From Paraspadella gotoi (lineage: Eukaryota; Chaetognatha), in contig CM119264.1 in assembly GCA_051294375.1 (NCBI GenBank), positions 9,360,764 through 9,424,763 on the forward strand: a DNA stretch of 64,000 nt, given 5' to 3'. The notes below the pieces were generated by a model. It made no database searches. It saw only the letters and a program-made list of their open reading frames with translations, and was not told the DNA's origin. The translations under genes and the position numbers were made by a program. Positions 11,477-23,958 of the stretch are shown here, in pieces (positions within the stretch are counted from its first letter, which is position 1; each line of letters opens with the position of its first letter).

Positions 11477-12228
11477 AATTTGAATTAAAGTGAAACGAAA
11501 GGGGAACAAAAAAATTTAATAGAAAGTTGAAAAAAGATTCCGAACGGAAATGTTTAAACAAGAAAATGGAAAATGAAAACAGATGAGAAAAAATTACTTT
11601 GAATATATGAATATAAAATGGAATCGAGAGAAAACGGAGAATAGCAAGCAAAACAGAGAAAGAAGAAAGAAAGTAAAATAGAAAGAAAGAAAGAAAGAAA
11701 GAAAATAAATACCGTAAGAACGAAAGAAGCCAACAAAGAAAAATCTAAACTTTTACAGAGAAATTAAGGACGAAATGAAGAAAGAAAACCTTAAAAAAGG
11801 GAAACGAAGAGATAACGAATAAAGAGAAACGTGTAAATAACGTCGATGATCATTATTCACAACCGCGAGCGAATAGGAAAAAAGAAAAGAAAATAAGTTT
11901 CCTTCAATTCTTCTTCGACCTTCTTCGATTTTCTTTCAACCTTCTGCGGGAACGTTTCAACCATTGTGAAAGTTTAGCTCCGGCTTTCAAATTCCCCCGG
12001 GCTTTCGAATCTTCAATCCCTCTCGAGAAAAGGGTTGGATGAAGAGTCGGGAAATGAAGTAGGACAGGTAATAGAAGGTAGAGAGAAATTAGGTAAGGCA
12101 ATGGTGGGACTGCCTTTGATACCCGGGGCGATTGTAGGGGCTTCGGATGCTATTTCCGCAGAGACCGCCTCCTGATACCGGCATGTTTAAAACGTTCTCT
12201 CACAATTAATTTGTACAAATGCTATAAT
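11477..12228. other. A/G-rich spacer; no supported gene
   Basis: Strongly purine-biased on the + strand, with a GAAA run at about 11675-11705. A minus-strand frame around 11904-12030 ends in a basic stretch and follows a pyrimidine-rich AG. It has no nearby ATG, and I do not call it a gene. Confidence 0.5.
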
Positions 12229-12297
12229 CAGGATCCCCAGGAATTGAACCGGGGAAGCTCGAAGGATGCGACATGATTTAGCTGGCTCAGCTATTGG
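12229..12297 (-). repeat. tRNA-like fragment (pol III A and B boxes)
   Basis: The minus strand carries TAGCTGAGCCAGC, close to an A box, and GGTTCAATTCC, a perfect B-box match. The B box sits in a T-arm-like stem (CCCC/GGGG). Acceptor and anticodon stems do not form, so this is a decayed tRNA or SINE rather than a functional tRNA. Confidence 0.45.
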
Positions 12298-12324
12298 GAA
12301 GAGGGAGAGGAAGGACTGTGGAGA

Positions 12325-12370
12325 GGCGGCTTGAACCCGTAACTTCACGCGGGTAAAGTGGCACGGAAGT
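12325..12370 (-). repeat. Second B-box-like fragment
   Basis: The minus strand reads GGGTTCAAGCC at about 12327-12337, within 100 bases of the tRNA-like fragment. It may be part of the same decayed element. Confidence 0.25.
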
Positions 12371-15048
12371 GAGAAAGGTGAAATTTGAACAGGAAAAAGG
12401 GAGAGGTGATAAGAGACGTGAAATCTGCACAGAGATGATAACGATGAGGCTTAAATTAAAGAGGCTCAATTAAATTAACGAAGAAAGTAGTCAGTGATAC
12501 TGTGATACAGAAGAAAAAAGAATAATAAAAGCTAAAATACTGCGTCGGGAATAAGTTAAAAAGTTAATTAAAGTCAAATTAAAGAAACTATTGGAGAGTT
12601 AGAGAAAGGGAGATCAAGAATAAGAAGTGGATTTTTAATTAAGCTTATTTGTTAGATAAAGTAAGAAAAAATATGGTAAGGTTGGGAAAAGTACGTTAAA
12701 AGTGAAAAAAGGGTAAGGTTAGATCTTTTCGAAGCGGGGTCATCTTTGGCTCGTCTCTGAGAAAAGCCTCGGGGAAGGACGAGGTTGTCAAAGATTTTTC
12801 AGTTTTACAAAGAGCAAAGTTGATGGCGTTGATCCTTTTTGTGAGAGAAAGAGAGAGAACGTTTCAAGGATGTAGGGATTTATTTGTATATATTTATATT
12901 TGTGAATAACGGTTCATTCATTGTTCAAAATTTTTTACTCTTTTTTGATTGATTTTTAACATTGAAGGGAAGTAATTTCCTTTAGTGATTTACTTACCCC
13001 CCCAAAATTGTACAATTTTTTAGGGTTTTTTTTTATTTATTTTTTTTTCTTATTTTTTTTTATTTTAAATTTTTTCAAACTTTTTTTTGATTTTTTTTAT
13101 TGTATTTTATTTTATTTTATTTTTTATTCTATGTCTTGATCAAAGCATTTTAATCATATATTGAAATAAAAATAATATTGTTTTGATTTATAAAATACTT
13201 TTGCAAGTACCAAAATGATATTAGAGCCGCAGTAACTGTTCAGTTTAAGTCCTTGGAAGTCATTTGCAAGTATTGGCGCACCCACTGGTTCCTTTTATTT
13301 TGGAAGTTGCCCTTTCGAGTTGGTTTCTTATCCAACAGCGCTACAATCTCTTTTATCAGCTATTTAACCAACGCTTTTCCTTCGAGCGTCTTTTCTTATC
13401 TTTTAGTTTTTCTTTGTCTTCTTATCTTTCTATTAAGAACTTTCGTCAGTGCTGATTAAATTTCCTCTTAGAATCGCTTGCAGCCTATTCTCTATTTTTT
13501 CTTTTTTTTTCTTTTTGTTGTCTTATTATTTTGGCTAGGTCATAATAATTTTAGGTCGTATTTAAGTTTGGTAATAAAAAAAGTTTTCAGCCAATAAAAA
13601 AAAAATAGTTGAAATGTTGATCAAGTTAGCTTTCTAGGTAATTGAACATACACCTTTCTTTCTTAACTGCCTCTTATTTTGTTTCTTCAGTGACACTCTC
13701 TGTCAGCTTTTTCGTGTATTTTTTTAATTTTTTTATTTTTTGAGCACTCTCTAGAAACGAAGGGGTCACCTTCGTTAACTTTGCCCGGATTCGCCCCCCG
13801 CTCGTTTCTCCCCGTTTTTATTCCTTCCCAAAAACCTTCTCTCTCCGATCCGAAGAACTGTCACAAACCCCTATCTCCCCCTATCTACCCCCACCTCATC
13901 CGAAGAACCGTCACAACCCATCCCCCCCTCCACCCCACTTCAATCCAAAGTCGCGAAAAATCAACGAAACCTAAAAAATTTCTCTCTTCCATATCGAGTG
14001 ACATTTTATTTTCCCTCTTCTCTTCCTCGGGGACATAAAAAGGAAATGAAAAAAAAATAGTTTCGGATGTAGCGCTCTTTCTTTTCTTTTGTCTTCTGTC
14101 TTATGTCTGCGATTTGGCGCCAGATCCAAAGCCAGCCCACTTCGAGGAAGAAAGTATCCCACAGGGAATGAAAAATGGCGCGAAAAAAAAAGAGAGTAAT
14201 GTACTGAAATTTGTAGAAAAGTGATGGATTTACAGTAAAGGATTTGAGAAAGAAAGAAACAAAAACGGTAATTCCAATGTGTTGCGCCTCAGGGACGTGA
14301 ATTTCCCTTTGATCACATTCTGTCTTTTATTCCTGATAGTTTTAGGAATTCCTGAATTCCTGAATTCCAACTATATGCAAATTATATGTATTTTTAACAT
14401 AAGTGGGACAGACCGACAGACCGACCGAAAAGTGACTTACAGAGTCGCTCCGCGAGAACTCGCATATTGCAACTAAAAATTCGAATCTTTGCTCTCGATA
14501 TAGTTCTAACAGAACTACAATGCGTTAAATGCAGTAGTAAATTAAAAATAGTAATTTCGCCTCTTCTTTGGCAAACTTGTTAGAGAAAAAATTTAAATAT
14601 ATATTTTGTCATAGCACACTAAGACAGTTTCAGTTGCATATATAACGACTGCAAAACTTTTAAAAAATATTATCATTATTGACAAAGTTTTTCTTTACAG
14701 TTTTATAGATTGTGACTCGACTCATATTCAAAACAATTAGAATGAAATGAGGAATCGCAAAAGAAAAAATGAATTTGAGATTCAATGTTTTTTTTTCCGA
14801 AAAAATTTGTGAGAAAAAAAAAATATTTTATGTTTTTTTATCATCCGCTCTATTTAATTTATCTCTTCTATTACAGAAGAGTCGGAAAAGATTGAATTTT
14901 AAATTTTTTTTTCTATCATTTTCCCCTTTTATTCTCGTGATGTAAAGTTAGAATTCTTAACTTTCAAATTTCTCCTTTAATCTTTTGCCAGAATTTACAT
15001 ATTTTAATTCTGATGTGGTTTTTTTTAGTCGTTTTTTGCTTACCGAAC
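12371..15048. other. AT-rich spacer; no supported gene
   Basis: Contains a very T-rich stretch at 13021-13130, a C-rich stretch at 13790-13940, three copies of AATTCCTG near 14347-14370, and a GACCGACAGACCGACCG motif near 14410 of the kind often found in decayed transposon tails. Confidence 0.5.
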
Positions 15049-15050
15049 TT

Positions 15051-15114
<64 letters not shown>
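15049..15114. repeat. (CT)n microsatellite
   Basis: CT repeat with two TT interruptions. Confidence 0.95.
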
Positions 15115-15118
<4 letters not shown>

Positions 15119-16122
15119 TTCACGCCACGTGCCTCCGGAGTTTCCTGGATTTGAATTTTGAATTGTGGTTTTAATCCCGAGTAAAAAAAATTAAATTTCA
15201 ATGAAAAATCCTGTAATATTATAATATCATTCGGTCATATAACTCGAATGACTCGAGATAAAGCAAGTTCTTGGCCTTGCGTCTGTCTATTACATCCTGA
15301 ATTCGAAAAAAAGGCTTTAGGACATTTCTCTAGTATATTTAGTATTATTTTTTCTTCCCGTTCAACTTGAAACAACCGCACCGATTTGGCCTAAAGAAAA
15401 AAGTTTCGTCGCAAATTTATTACAAAACGTGTTAAAAGGAAAAATAGAGAATCTCTCACCAAAAATTAGTAGCGACCGCTTTTCGAGAAATGCAAGGGCA
15501 ATTTTTATTGATCGTCTGCTGCGGAGCGGCATGATGCAAAGCTTGCTGCAATTAAATTTTCTGCAATGTAGAAACGAACTCGGGACTAATTGCCAGTAGG
15601 TTTACCTGCATCGGCGATTGCTTGAGCGAGGAAACACCATATCGGCGCTGTTGATTTTGAGAATTGGTTTTTTCTCCATCTGTCTCGTCGTTGTTGAGAT
15701 TAACGTTGCTTTTTCTTGAAAATGTAAAAAAAAGGGAAAAAATAGTCACTTCCTTAATTTCTTTCCTGCTTTGTTTCTATCTATTATCTGTTCTCTATGC
15801 TTTTCTCTTGTGTTTTTTTTTTAAATTTTTTTTTTGTGCCAGAACCTTTTTTCGTCGCACCTGCGAGGCATCCCGCTCAAGTTCTTTCCTTTTTTCTTTT
15901 CTCCTTTCTCCGCCATCTTGCTATTTTGTCGTTTTCTCAACGCCCACGCCACCGCCGCCGTCGCCGTCAAGAAACAAAAGACACCAGCGGCTTCGTCAGG
16001 ATTGAGACGATTGCCACTCCCTTAAGATTGAGAAACGCAAAAAAATATTTAAAATACAAATTAAAAAGTATTATATTAGTTAGTAGTTATAGTTATAGTA
16101 GTTATATTTTCAACTTAGATTA
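15115..16122. other. Spacer; no supported gene
   Basis: AT-rich. A + frame near 15850-16060 follows a T-rich acceptor-like site but runs into low-complexity arginine/histidine codons and a gap. Confidence 0.5.
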
Positions 16123-16453
16123 NNNNNNNNNNNNNNNNNNNNNNNNNNNNNNNNNNNNNNNNNNNNNNNNNNNNNNNNNNNNNNNNNNNNNNNNNNNNNN
16201 NNNNNNNNNNNNNNNNNNNNNNNNNNNNNNNNNNNNNNNNNNNNNNNNNNNNNNNNNNNNNNNNNNNNNNNNNNNNNNNNNNNNNNNNNNNNNNNNNNNN
16301 NNNNNNNNNNNNNNNNNNNNNNNNNNNNNNNNNNNNNNNNNNNNNNNNNNNNNNNNNNNNNNNNNNNNNNNNNNNNNNNNNNNNNNNNNNNNNNNNNNNN
16401 NNNNNNNNNNNNNNNNNNNNNNNNNNNNNNNNNNNNNNNNNNNNNNNNNNNNN
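16123..16453. other. Assembly gap (331 N)
   Basis: Unresolved, and flanked on the right by a GA repeat that probably caused the break. Confidence 1.

Positions 16454-16484
<31 letters not shown>
16454..16484. repeat. (GA)n at gap edge
   Basis: GA repeat leaving the preceding gap. Confidence 0.9.
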
Positions 16485-16486
<2 letters not shown>

Positions 16487-16899
16487 AGCGGCACATTTAT
16501 GATCTAATGAGAACATTTTGGCAAATCCAAAGAATGACAAGGAAGAAAAGACTATATCTAACGATAGACCACAAGACCGACCGAAATCCACTTTCGGAAA
16601 AGAGTCTAGAAAGAGAGACTCAGAGAGTCACCTCGGGGAATCAGGTATCTCATCTGTCCGCAACCACGTTGACTACTACAATAACAACATTCATTTTAGC
16701 TACAAATCGTCTTTCTTCTTTTCTTTTTAAATTTAACGAAAAAAACGGAATCGATTAGAAAAAGAAAAGAAAAATGAAAGAAAAAAGATTGTGAACCGGT
16801 TGAGTTGAGTCGAGTGAGTTCGGAGCCAGGAGAAGGCAGTCGTAAAGCGAATGAATTATTTTGAGAATTTAAGTCGAGGGAGATGGGGAGAGAAAAAAA

Positions 16900-17107
16900 N
16901 NNNNNNNNNNNNNNNNNNNNNNNNNNNNNNNNNNNNNNNNNNNNNNNNNNNNNNNNNNNNNNNNNNNNNNNNNNNNNNNNNNNNNNNNNNNNNNNNNNNN
17001 NNNNNNNNNNNNNNNNNNNNNNNNNNNNNNNNNNNNNNNNNNNNNNNNNNNNNNNNNNNNNNNNNNNNNNNNNNNNNNNNNNNNNNNNNNNNNNNNNNNN
17101 NNNNNNN
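16900..17107. other. Assembly gap (208 N)
   Basis: Unresolved bases between two AT-rich segments. Confidence 1.
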
Positions 17108-17312
17108 TCTATCATTTATAAAATTTTCTGTTAAAAAAAAAAAACCGTAAATAATTAATCAACTAATTGAATGATTAAAAAACAAACTATTGCCGGATGT
17201 GTAATTTGTAAAAACGACTTATTTTCCTTTAAACTAACGACGACATCGAATAACCCCCCCTTTTCAAACACATCCCCTCCCCTTCTCCCGGAACACGTTC
17301 GTCGACGCTTAC

Positions 17313-17514
17313 CTACTCGCCGACGCTGCCGCCCATGCCGCGCCCACTTCCGGCGCGCGGCTCAACCACGCGGCGGCGTCGCCATCGCGCAGTTCGCGCG
17401 CGACGCGTTCGCCCACGCGCCACTCGCCGTCGCTCGTCCGCGCGTCGCTCAGAAACTCGCGAGCCGACGCCGCCCGCTCCGTCGCCCAGCGCCGCACCGG
17501 CGGGAAAGGGGGAA
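17313..17514 (-). CDS. Candidate GC-rich coding exon, unknown product
   Basis: A very GC-rich block in AT-rich surroundings is open on the minus strand for 66 codons and ends at a good donor, AGTAG|GTAAGC (exon end 17313). The frame has strong GC preference at third positions and a balanced composition with several tryptophans, for example GEWRVGERVARELRDGDAAA. It is predicted to be largely helical. The 5' edge at 17514 is a weak AG without a proper pyrimidine tract, so the exon could start elsewhere or be a first exon. The opposite strand is also partly open. I do not recognise the family. A CpG-rich promoter region or a transferred GC-rich fragment are alternatives. Confidence 0.4.
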
Positions 17515-17524
17515 CTTTTATTCG

Positions 17525-17585
17525 GTGGCAGGGATGGGGGTTGGGGATATTATATATTGTGGCAGGGATGGGGGTTGGGGATATT
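17525..17585. repeat. 34-bp G-rich direct repeat (2 copies)
   Basis: Two exact copies of a 27-base G-rich word (17525-17551 and 17559-17585) with GGG, GGGGG and GGGG runs. The G runs, with more in 17501-17512, could form a G-quadruplex on the + strand next to the GC-rich exon candidate. Confidence 0.8.
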
Positions 17586-18213
17586 AACGTCGCTGTGGAG
17601 TGAAATCGGGATTCCAATTTTTGAAATTGGAGTTTGGGATTTTTATAATTTATAGAAATGGGGAAGATTGTGTGATTTCGACATCTTCGTCTTTTCAGTC
17701 ATTCATACTTTTTTTTTCGAAACGTTCTCACTAAAAACTTCGAATACAAACGAAATGCAAATTTTTAACTTCGCTCGTCGTTTAAATGTCTTTTTAGTTG
17801 ATACTTTTTTTTCAAATTTATTCTTTATTTTTTCTCTTCTTTACTTTTCTTCATTCCCGTTCCCACGCGTGAATCGTTCTTTCCCTTTCTCTTCTCTTTC
17901 TAATTTCGCACTTGTATCTTTTCTCTCCATCCAAACTCCTCCGGCTTTTTTTCGTGTCTCACATCTAAATCTCACCCATAATTCTTTCCCCTCGTGTGTT
18001 TTTTTTTATCACCGCCGCAAAGACGCGCCAAATAAAGACACCTTTGACCATCACCGGCATCACCCTCTTTTCTTTATTTTCTTCTGTCTTTCTGTCTTTC
18101 TCTTTTTCTGTCTTTCTTTGTTTGTTTGTTTCATTTGCTCTTTATTTTTTTTTCTGTACAAATTTCTTTCTTTCTTTTAATTTTTTTTCTTCTTTTTTTC
18201 TGTCTCTATTTTT

Positions 18214-18245
<32 letters not shown>

Positions 18246-18412
18246 ATTCCTTTTCTTTCTATCTTTCTCACCCGATAGGTCTCGAAATCCAAAAGAACGG
18301 AAAAAACCTTTTAAAGGGGGCCTTCCCCCGAAAAAACGAAAAAATGGGGCCGGGAACCCCCCCCGCAGACCCCGCCCCCCCTTTTCCCGCCCACCAATTT
18401 TTTTTCTCCCAG
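17586..18412. other. Pyrimidine-rich spacer
   Basis: T-rich sequence with a (TTTC)n tract at about 18210-18245. The last 30 bases form the polypyrimidine tract of the acceptor at 18411-18412. Confidence 0.6.
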
Positions 18413-18609
18413 AGAAGCAACAAGGGGGAGACGAGCGCGTCTCCTTCCTCGGGCTCTTCCTCCCCGAAGAAGATATCGGCGAGGAAGACGAAGGGGAGGA
18501 GGAAGAGGCGGATCGGGAGGAGAGGGAGAGCGAGGATGTTGAGGAGGAGAGAGACCAACATGTCTCGAGCGTCTCTGTCGGCGACGATGAACGATGGATG
18601 AACGACTAA
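18413..18609 (+). CDS. Candidate terminal exon, acidic C-terminus, unknown product
   Basis: A long pyrimidine tract ending TTTTTTTTCTCCCAG gives a strong acceptor at 18411-18412. Entering in phase 1, 64 codons stay open to TAA at 18607-18609. The middle is strongly acidic (EEDIGEEDEGEEEEADREE) and the end is DDERWMND. Third positions are GC-rich. A second + frame, basic and RRK-rich, is open to TGA, and the minus strand is also open, so the reading frame is not certain. Acidic tails of this sort occur in many unrelated nuclear and cytosolic proteins, and I assign no function. No matching upstream exon was identified. Confidence 0.4.
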
Positions 18610-19624
18610 TGAACGACGAATGAACCAAATTCTATCCGGACTATATCAAAAAGAAAAAAAAAAAAATCAGAAAAGAAAAACTCTTGGTCTTAACACTTTA
18701 AAACTATCTTTAACAAATTATTTTAATTGAAAGACTTAAAAATTTTAAAGGATATCTACACCCTATGGCTTTTTCCTACCGATTATTTTAAGTATAGTGT
18801 CTTTGCTGTTGATGAAGCTTTTTCGTTGTTTGAAAGTTTAACTTAGCCCTGGTAATTAAAAATTAAGGACAAAAATTTGGGTTTTTTTTGTTTGAAATGC
18901 TGCGGTCTTGGAAGTTTCCTGTCAATACCGCCCAGTCGAATGCGCAGAGGTTGTCATGTCGGGTTCATTAAGGTTAAGCTAAAAAAAGATTCCACACCGA
19001 TAAGACAACTTGAGTCCGACTGACTCGCTGAGTCTGAGATATTTTTAGTAATGGCGTCGGTGGAATCCCCGTGAATTAATAATTCCTCAAGGAAAAAATA
19101 TTCGTATTATATATACTTACGTAAAAAGTTTCATCATGAATATATGTGTCCGCGCAAAACTTATCAAGTTTCAATAAAAGGCGGGAAACATAAATATCGA
19201 CAACAAAATTACGCATTTCTGTTGGGATTTTTTATTGATTACTATTTCATTATGGTAATGTTAAAAAAATTTTACACAATTAAACTGTCCGAAATATTTA
19301 TAAAATTTATTTTCTTTCATAAAAACTAATAAAAGGAAAACAAGGATCTCAGTTCTTCTGATTTCGAATCATTTATGGTATCACCGCGTACTACAGTTAC
19401 CGATTCACTTTAACAGTTAATCTAAAACAAAAGAGAAAAAGACAAAAGAGCCTTTGCAACGCCGAATCGTAAATCACTGTGTGAAGGTTTTCCGTGTGGA
19501 AAATTAGAAGCCGGCGGATTAAAATCTTTTCGAAAAAAAAAAAGAAGAGAGAAAAACTCGTTTCGGAATATTTTTTTTTTTTAAATAAAAAAAAACTAAA
19601 GGACGAAAACAAAAGGCGACGCTA
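18610..19624. other. AT-rich spacer; no gene seen
   Basis: No exon-like signals stood out. Confidence 0.6.
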
Positions 19625-20044
19625 ATGAGATCGGTTACGACGCCCAACGGATTGCCTGGGAAGCGGGTGGAAAAACAGATGAACAATCAGGGGAGAGAAT
19701 GGACCAAAAGAACGAGCGACAATCTGGGATCGCGACGGAAAATCGCACAACGAAGTGATCTGGGTAGGAACTGTCGAAGGAGAGAACAAAGGATGCAACG
19801 AACGAATGAACTTATTTGCGTCGTAATCTGCTTAGTTCGACTGGCCTCGGCGACAGGTAAAGAAACTCTGGAAAAAACAAACGAACAAATAAACGAACAG
19901 ACGAACGAACGAACGAAAGAACGAACGAACGAACGCAATAACGAACGCAATAACGAACGAACGAACGAACGAACGAACGAACGAACGAACGAACGAACGA
20001 ACGAACAAACGAACGAAAGAACAAACACTAGGAATAACCTGTGA
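19625..20044 (+). CDS. Low-confidence ORF ending in a GAAC repeat
   Basis: An ATG-started frame of 139 codons. The first ~80 are of mixed, basic composition and the rest encode the GAAC tetranucleotide read as repeats of N-E-R-T. Because a four-base repeat without stops keeps several frames open, the length is not evidence of coding. The ATG context is poor. I see no domain. Confidence 0.15.
   Translation: MRSVTTPNGLPGKRVEKQMNNQGREWTKRTSDNLGSRRKIAQRSDLGRNCRRREQRMQRTNELICVVICLVRLASATGKETLEKTNEQINEQTNERTKERTNERNNERNNERTNERTNERTNERTNEQTNERTNTRNNL
19876..20028. repeat. (GAAC)n tetranucleotide tract
   Basis: About 150 bases of GAAC repeat with variant units, including ACGAACGCAATA twice in tandem near 19928-19955. 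Confidence 0.95.
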
Positions 20045-21879
20045 AGCTATAAAGAGACCCTCAGATTCTCCCCTACTCCCCCTTTCGTCTCGACGTCGCA
20101 ACCTTTCTTCCTCTTTTGCTAATCGACTTCCGCCCACGGGCTGAACGCCGTTCTGACCCTGGTGCCAACTTGCTCAAGTCTCAAATGATATCAATGGGTT
20201 GATTTCATAATTGAGCAATGCTAATCTATTGATTGATTGATTCGATATTAATTCAAATTGACTAATTCGATTGGAAATTTGGAATCTCTCTTTGAGTGAA
20301 TCGCTGGTCGTCTTTGTTTACTCTTCGCTAAACGAAAACAAAAGCCACAAACCTGCCACAATCGCAGTCAGTGTTTACGTTTCTGCCTCTTTCTTTTGTT
20401 TTGTTTTGTTTTTTTTGTTGTTGTTGTTTCTTTTTCGTATTTGTTTGTTTAGTTTTTTTTCGTCGTTTGGTCGAAATGTTTTTTCTTTTTTTTTTTAGTT
20501 TTTTTTTTTGTTTTGAAACGTTTCTTCGTCGATGTTTTTCTTTGGACCCGCGGGACATTGAATCCGCGCGTACCTTCGGTTATTTTTTTTATTTCTTTTA
20601 CACGATGCGTCGCCTCATCGCCATAACTCCTTTTGCGCACCACGTCTTTTTTGTCATTGCCTTGTCTATATTGCCGACTCCTTCTTTAAAGAAGAAAGAT
20701 TAGGCTTAAATTAATGTTGCAAAGTGCAAACTATAACAAGATTTAATTTTAAATAGTTTTGACAATCCTAAATTAGAATGGTCCCCGCATTTTTTAGCTT
20801 GCTTATATTTTTTTCCCTCTCTTTCCCTGTCTTTCTGTCGGAATAAGTTTATTCATAGCTTTTTTCCCAGACGCATCGCTAAAACGCTAATCCGAAAGCA
20901 GTTTACTTTGCTACGCCTTTTTGCTACGCCTCTTTGCTACCCATTCCCCTTGCACTTCCTAGCTTTTCTTCGCTTTCTCATGTCCAATCAATTGTGAGAC
21001 TGATTTTGTTTTTTGAATTATAGGATATAGCGCAATTCTTTATCTTTAGTTCAAAAGACAATAGTAACTAGTTTTTTTTTCTACATTGACATTGTACTCA
21101 TTACAGAGAGAAAAAAAAGGAACACAAAGTTTTTTTGTTGCGGTTAAATCATTTTGATGTCTTTGTTGACGATGTCATTTCCCGTCACGACAAAGACATT
21201 GTAAATCCCCGCCTTCCGTAATTCCGGCTCACATTTCGATTTAGTTGCCTTCTTCCTCTTAGTCGTAGTGGTCGTCGTCGTCGTCGTCGTTGTCGACCTT
21301 CTTTTTCTTTCGACTCATTTCCCGCGGTTTTCATTTCCTCCCATTTTCTCGCGATTGTTACTTTGTTTTTCTTCGTTTTCGTCTTCGCACTTATTTTTTC
21401 GTTCCCGCCATTTTGCTTCGTAATTGGTGATCGCAAAGACTGATGAAAAACAGAAAATGACAACAGGAATGATAGCGTGTGATTAGTTAAGATAATTACT
21501 ACTAAGTATTGATAGAAATAACGACGTCCGATCATTGAGCAATAATTGGTGAGTTATGTAATTGGGTATAAGTATTCTCGGTTAATTTTTCATGTGCGTT
21601 TTGGATGAGTGTTCATGTCATATATATCTTGATTCCGAGAAAAGATAGCTCATAATAACAATTTGATGATTTTTTTCTACAATTTCATATTTTGTTTTCT
21701 TTTTAATATTTAGTTGATAAGAACTTGTCATTACTATTCAAAGGTTTTACTTTCGGTTTTTTCGTAATTTCTAATCCAAAATATTTTCTTTTTTTTTCTC
21801 TATTCTTTTTCACTTTTCCCTTTGTGGATTTCAGGTAAGTTTTTCTTTCATGATGGAGAGAGCAAAAACCGTATTCAGT
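20045..21879. other. AT-rich spacer; no supported gene
   Basis: Contains a CGT tract at about 21262-21293 and T-rich low-complexity sequence. A perfect CAG|GTAAGT at 21832-21840 is preceded by a pyrimidine tract, so it could be read as donor or acceptor, but no good open frame adjoins it. Confidence 0.5.
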
Positions 21880-22112
<233 letters not shown>

Positions 22113-23210
22113 CATATTCTACGGAACTTCGAATCGCTCTCGTCATTTTTTTCATTTCAAATCCCCCAAGTTTTTGAAAATCCCCGAACGGAGATTTTCC
22201 GCGCCAGGGTTCGTGGGGAGTTAAGGAGATTAATGTGGCTCCAAAAGAGTCGTGAGTGAATCCCGAAATCGCTTTCCTAATGATTTTGGGCCTCGATGTT
22301 TTAGCTTTAATTTCTCACTCGAATTAGAAAAAAAAAAACTCACAAATCTAGATACAAAGATTTTTTTTTAAACAAATTCGTTGGGATAATTAAGTGAGGA
22401 TGGAAATAAAATTATCGCTTGATAGTAATAAAATTTATTGCCGACATCCCGTTGACACTCACGGCAATGTGGACAATTTTCCATCGTCCTCTAAAATCTT
22501 CCCAAATATGAAAGATCCGTCATCTCCGAAAAACTCCCTCATCTTTTATCGCCCATTATTTTTATTTCCTCTCTTCATCATCCACGTAGTTTTCATATCA
22601 GTAATTTTTTTTCTCTTCTGTCATCTCTCTCTGCCTCTATTTCCTCTTTTCCTCTACTAAAACTTTCTTATTAGAAAATGAGTGACTCTAAATCTTTGGT
22701 TGACTTTTAATTTCACATCATCCTTCTACTTCTTACGCGTTTTCTTTCTTTCCAACCATTCCCTCTCGATTTTTGCCTTTGTCTTTCCACGAGCTTTATC
22801 TCGCTTTTTCTCAATCTTTTTACTTTCATTTCTTCTAGAAACCAGACCTTGAATAATAGTTTTTGAAAAATGAATCGAAATATTAGCATTAATAAAAAAA
22901 AAATCATGCCAACTCCCAGACGTTTTTTCTTCGCTTTGAATCGGTATTCCCCAACCCACCTATGATTCTCTATTTTATCCCATTTTTTTCTAATCCCTGT
23001 TGGCCGAGTTTCTCTCTTCCTATTCTCTCTTCTCAACTTCAGCCTCTTCATATCTCCTTTCACTTTCACCCCGAATTTCTTCTCCGTCGATTGAATCGTT
23101 TTCTTCTTTCCGGAACTCATATCTGACCTCCTCACTTCCTCACTTCCTCACTTCCGGCCTTTCGCTCGCCGAGTTCCATTTCCAAGGGAATCAATATTTC
23201 ATCTTCGCCG
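22113..23210. other. Spacer; no supported gene
   Basis: AT-rich. The minus strand is open for 140 codons at 22713-23135 but is lysine/arginine-rich with no splice support. Confidence 0.5.

Positions 23211-23276
<66 letters not shown>
23211..23276. repeat. (CT)n microsatellite
   Basis: Nearly pure CT repeat. Confidence 0.95.
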
Positions 23277-23281
<5 letters not shown>

Positions 23282-23958
23282 ATTCCTTATCTCGCTCTCT
23301 TCAAAAGGCACGTGACGTATATTAAGACGGGTCGTACTTTTTCTTTCCACAGACGTCAATATAAGCGCCACGCAGCGTGAGAATAAAAGGTGGTAAAGTG
23401 TTCCTCTGTTTTATCAAAAGCGAGATTTTAAAAAGAACCTCGAGAAAACTGTACATCTATTGACGATACTTTCGAAAATAATTAATAATTAACTAAATAA
23501 CTTTTACTTCTGAATTTCTGTTTGGCAAAAAACCCTTTCTTTCTTTGTTTCTAAAGTACCCATGTTCTTCTTCTGCCTTTTTTTCCCTTATTTTTAATTT
23601 TAAATTGTTTACTTTATTTTTCTTACTAGTTTTTATGACGTTGTCTTATATATTTTCTCTCTATTTTTTATTTCCCTTGTTCCATTGTCTCAAGTCTTCT
23701 ATCTTCTCTTTTTTCTTTTCTTTTCCCTCCTTTCTTTTTGAGATTAGCTATTTCCCATCCTCCCCTTCTTTATGTCCCCTCTTCCTGTAATTCGCCCTTT
23801 GGCCGATTGACCTCGTGACTAAGCATATTGTGACCTTCTCGCAGGAGTTCCTAAAAGAAAACCCCGGGCGGCCTTTCCCCATTTTCCATACCCGGGTCTT
23901 ATTATAGCTTCATTCCCCTTAAAGTCAGTCTTAAGCTCCTTTACTTACCCAAGTCCTT

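Noticed and set aside
19687-20137. Minus-strand Ser-Phe-Val-Arg repeat ORFs
   Set aside because: They are produced by the GAAC tetranucleotide tract.
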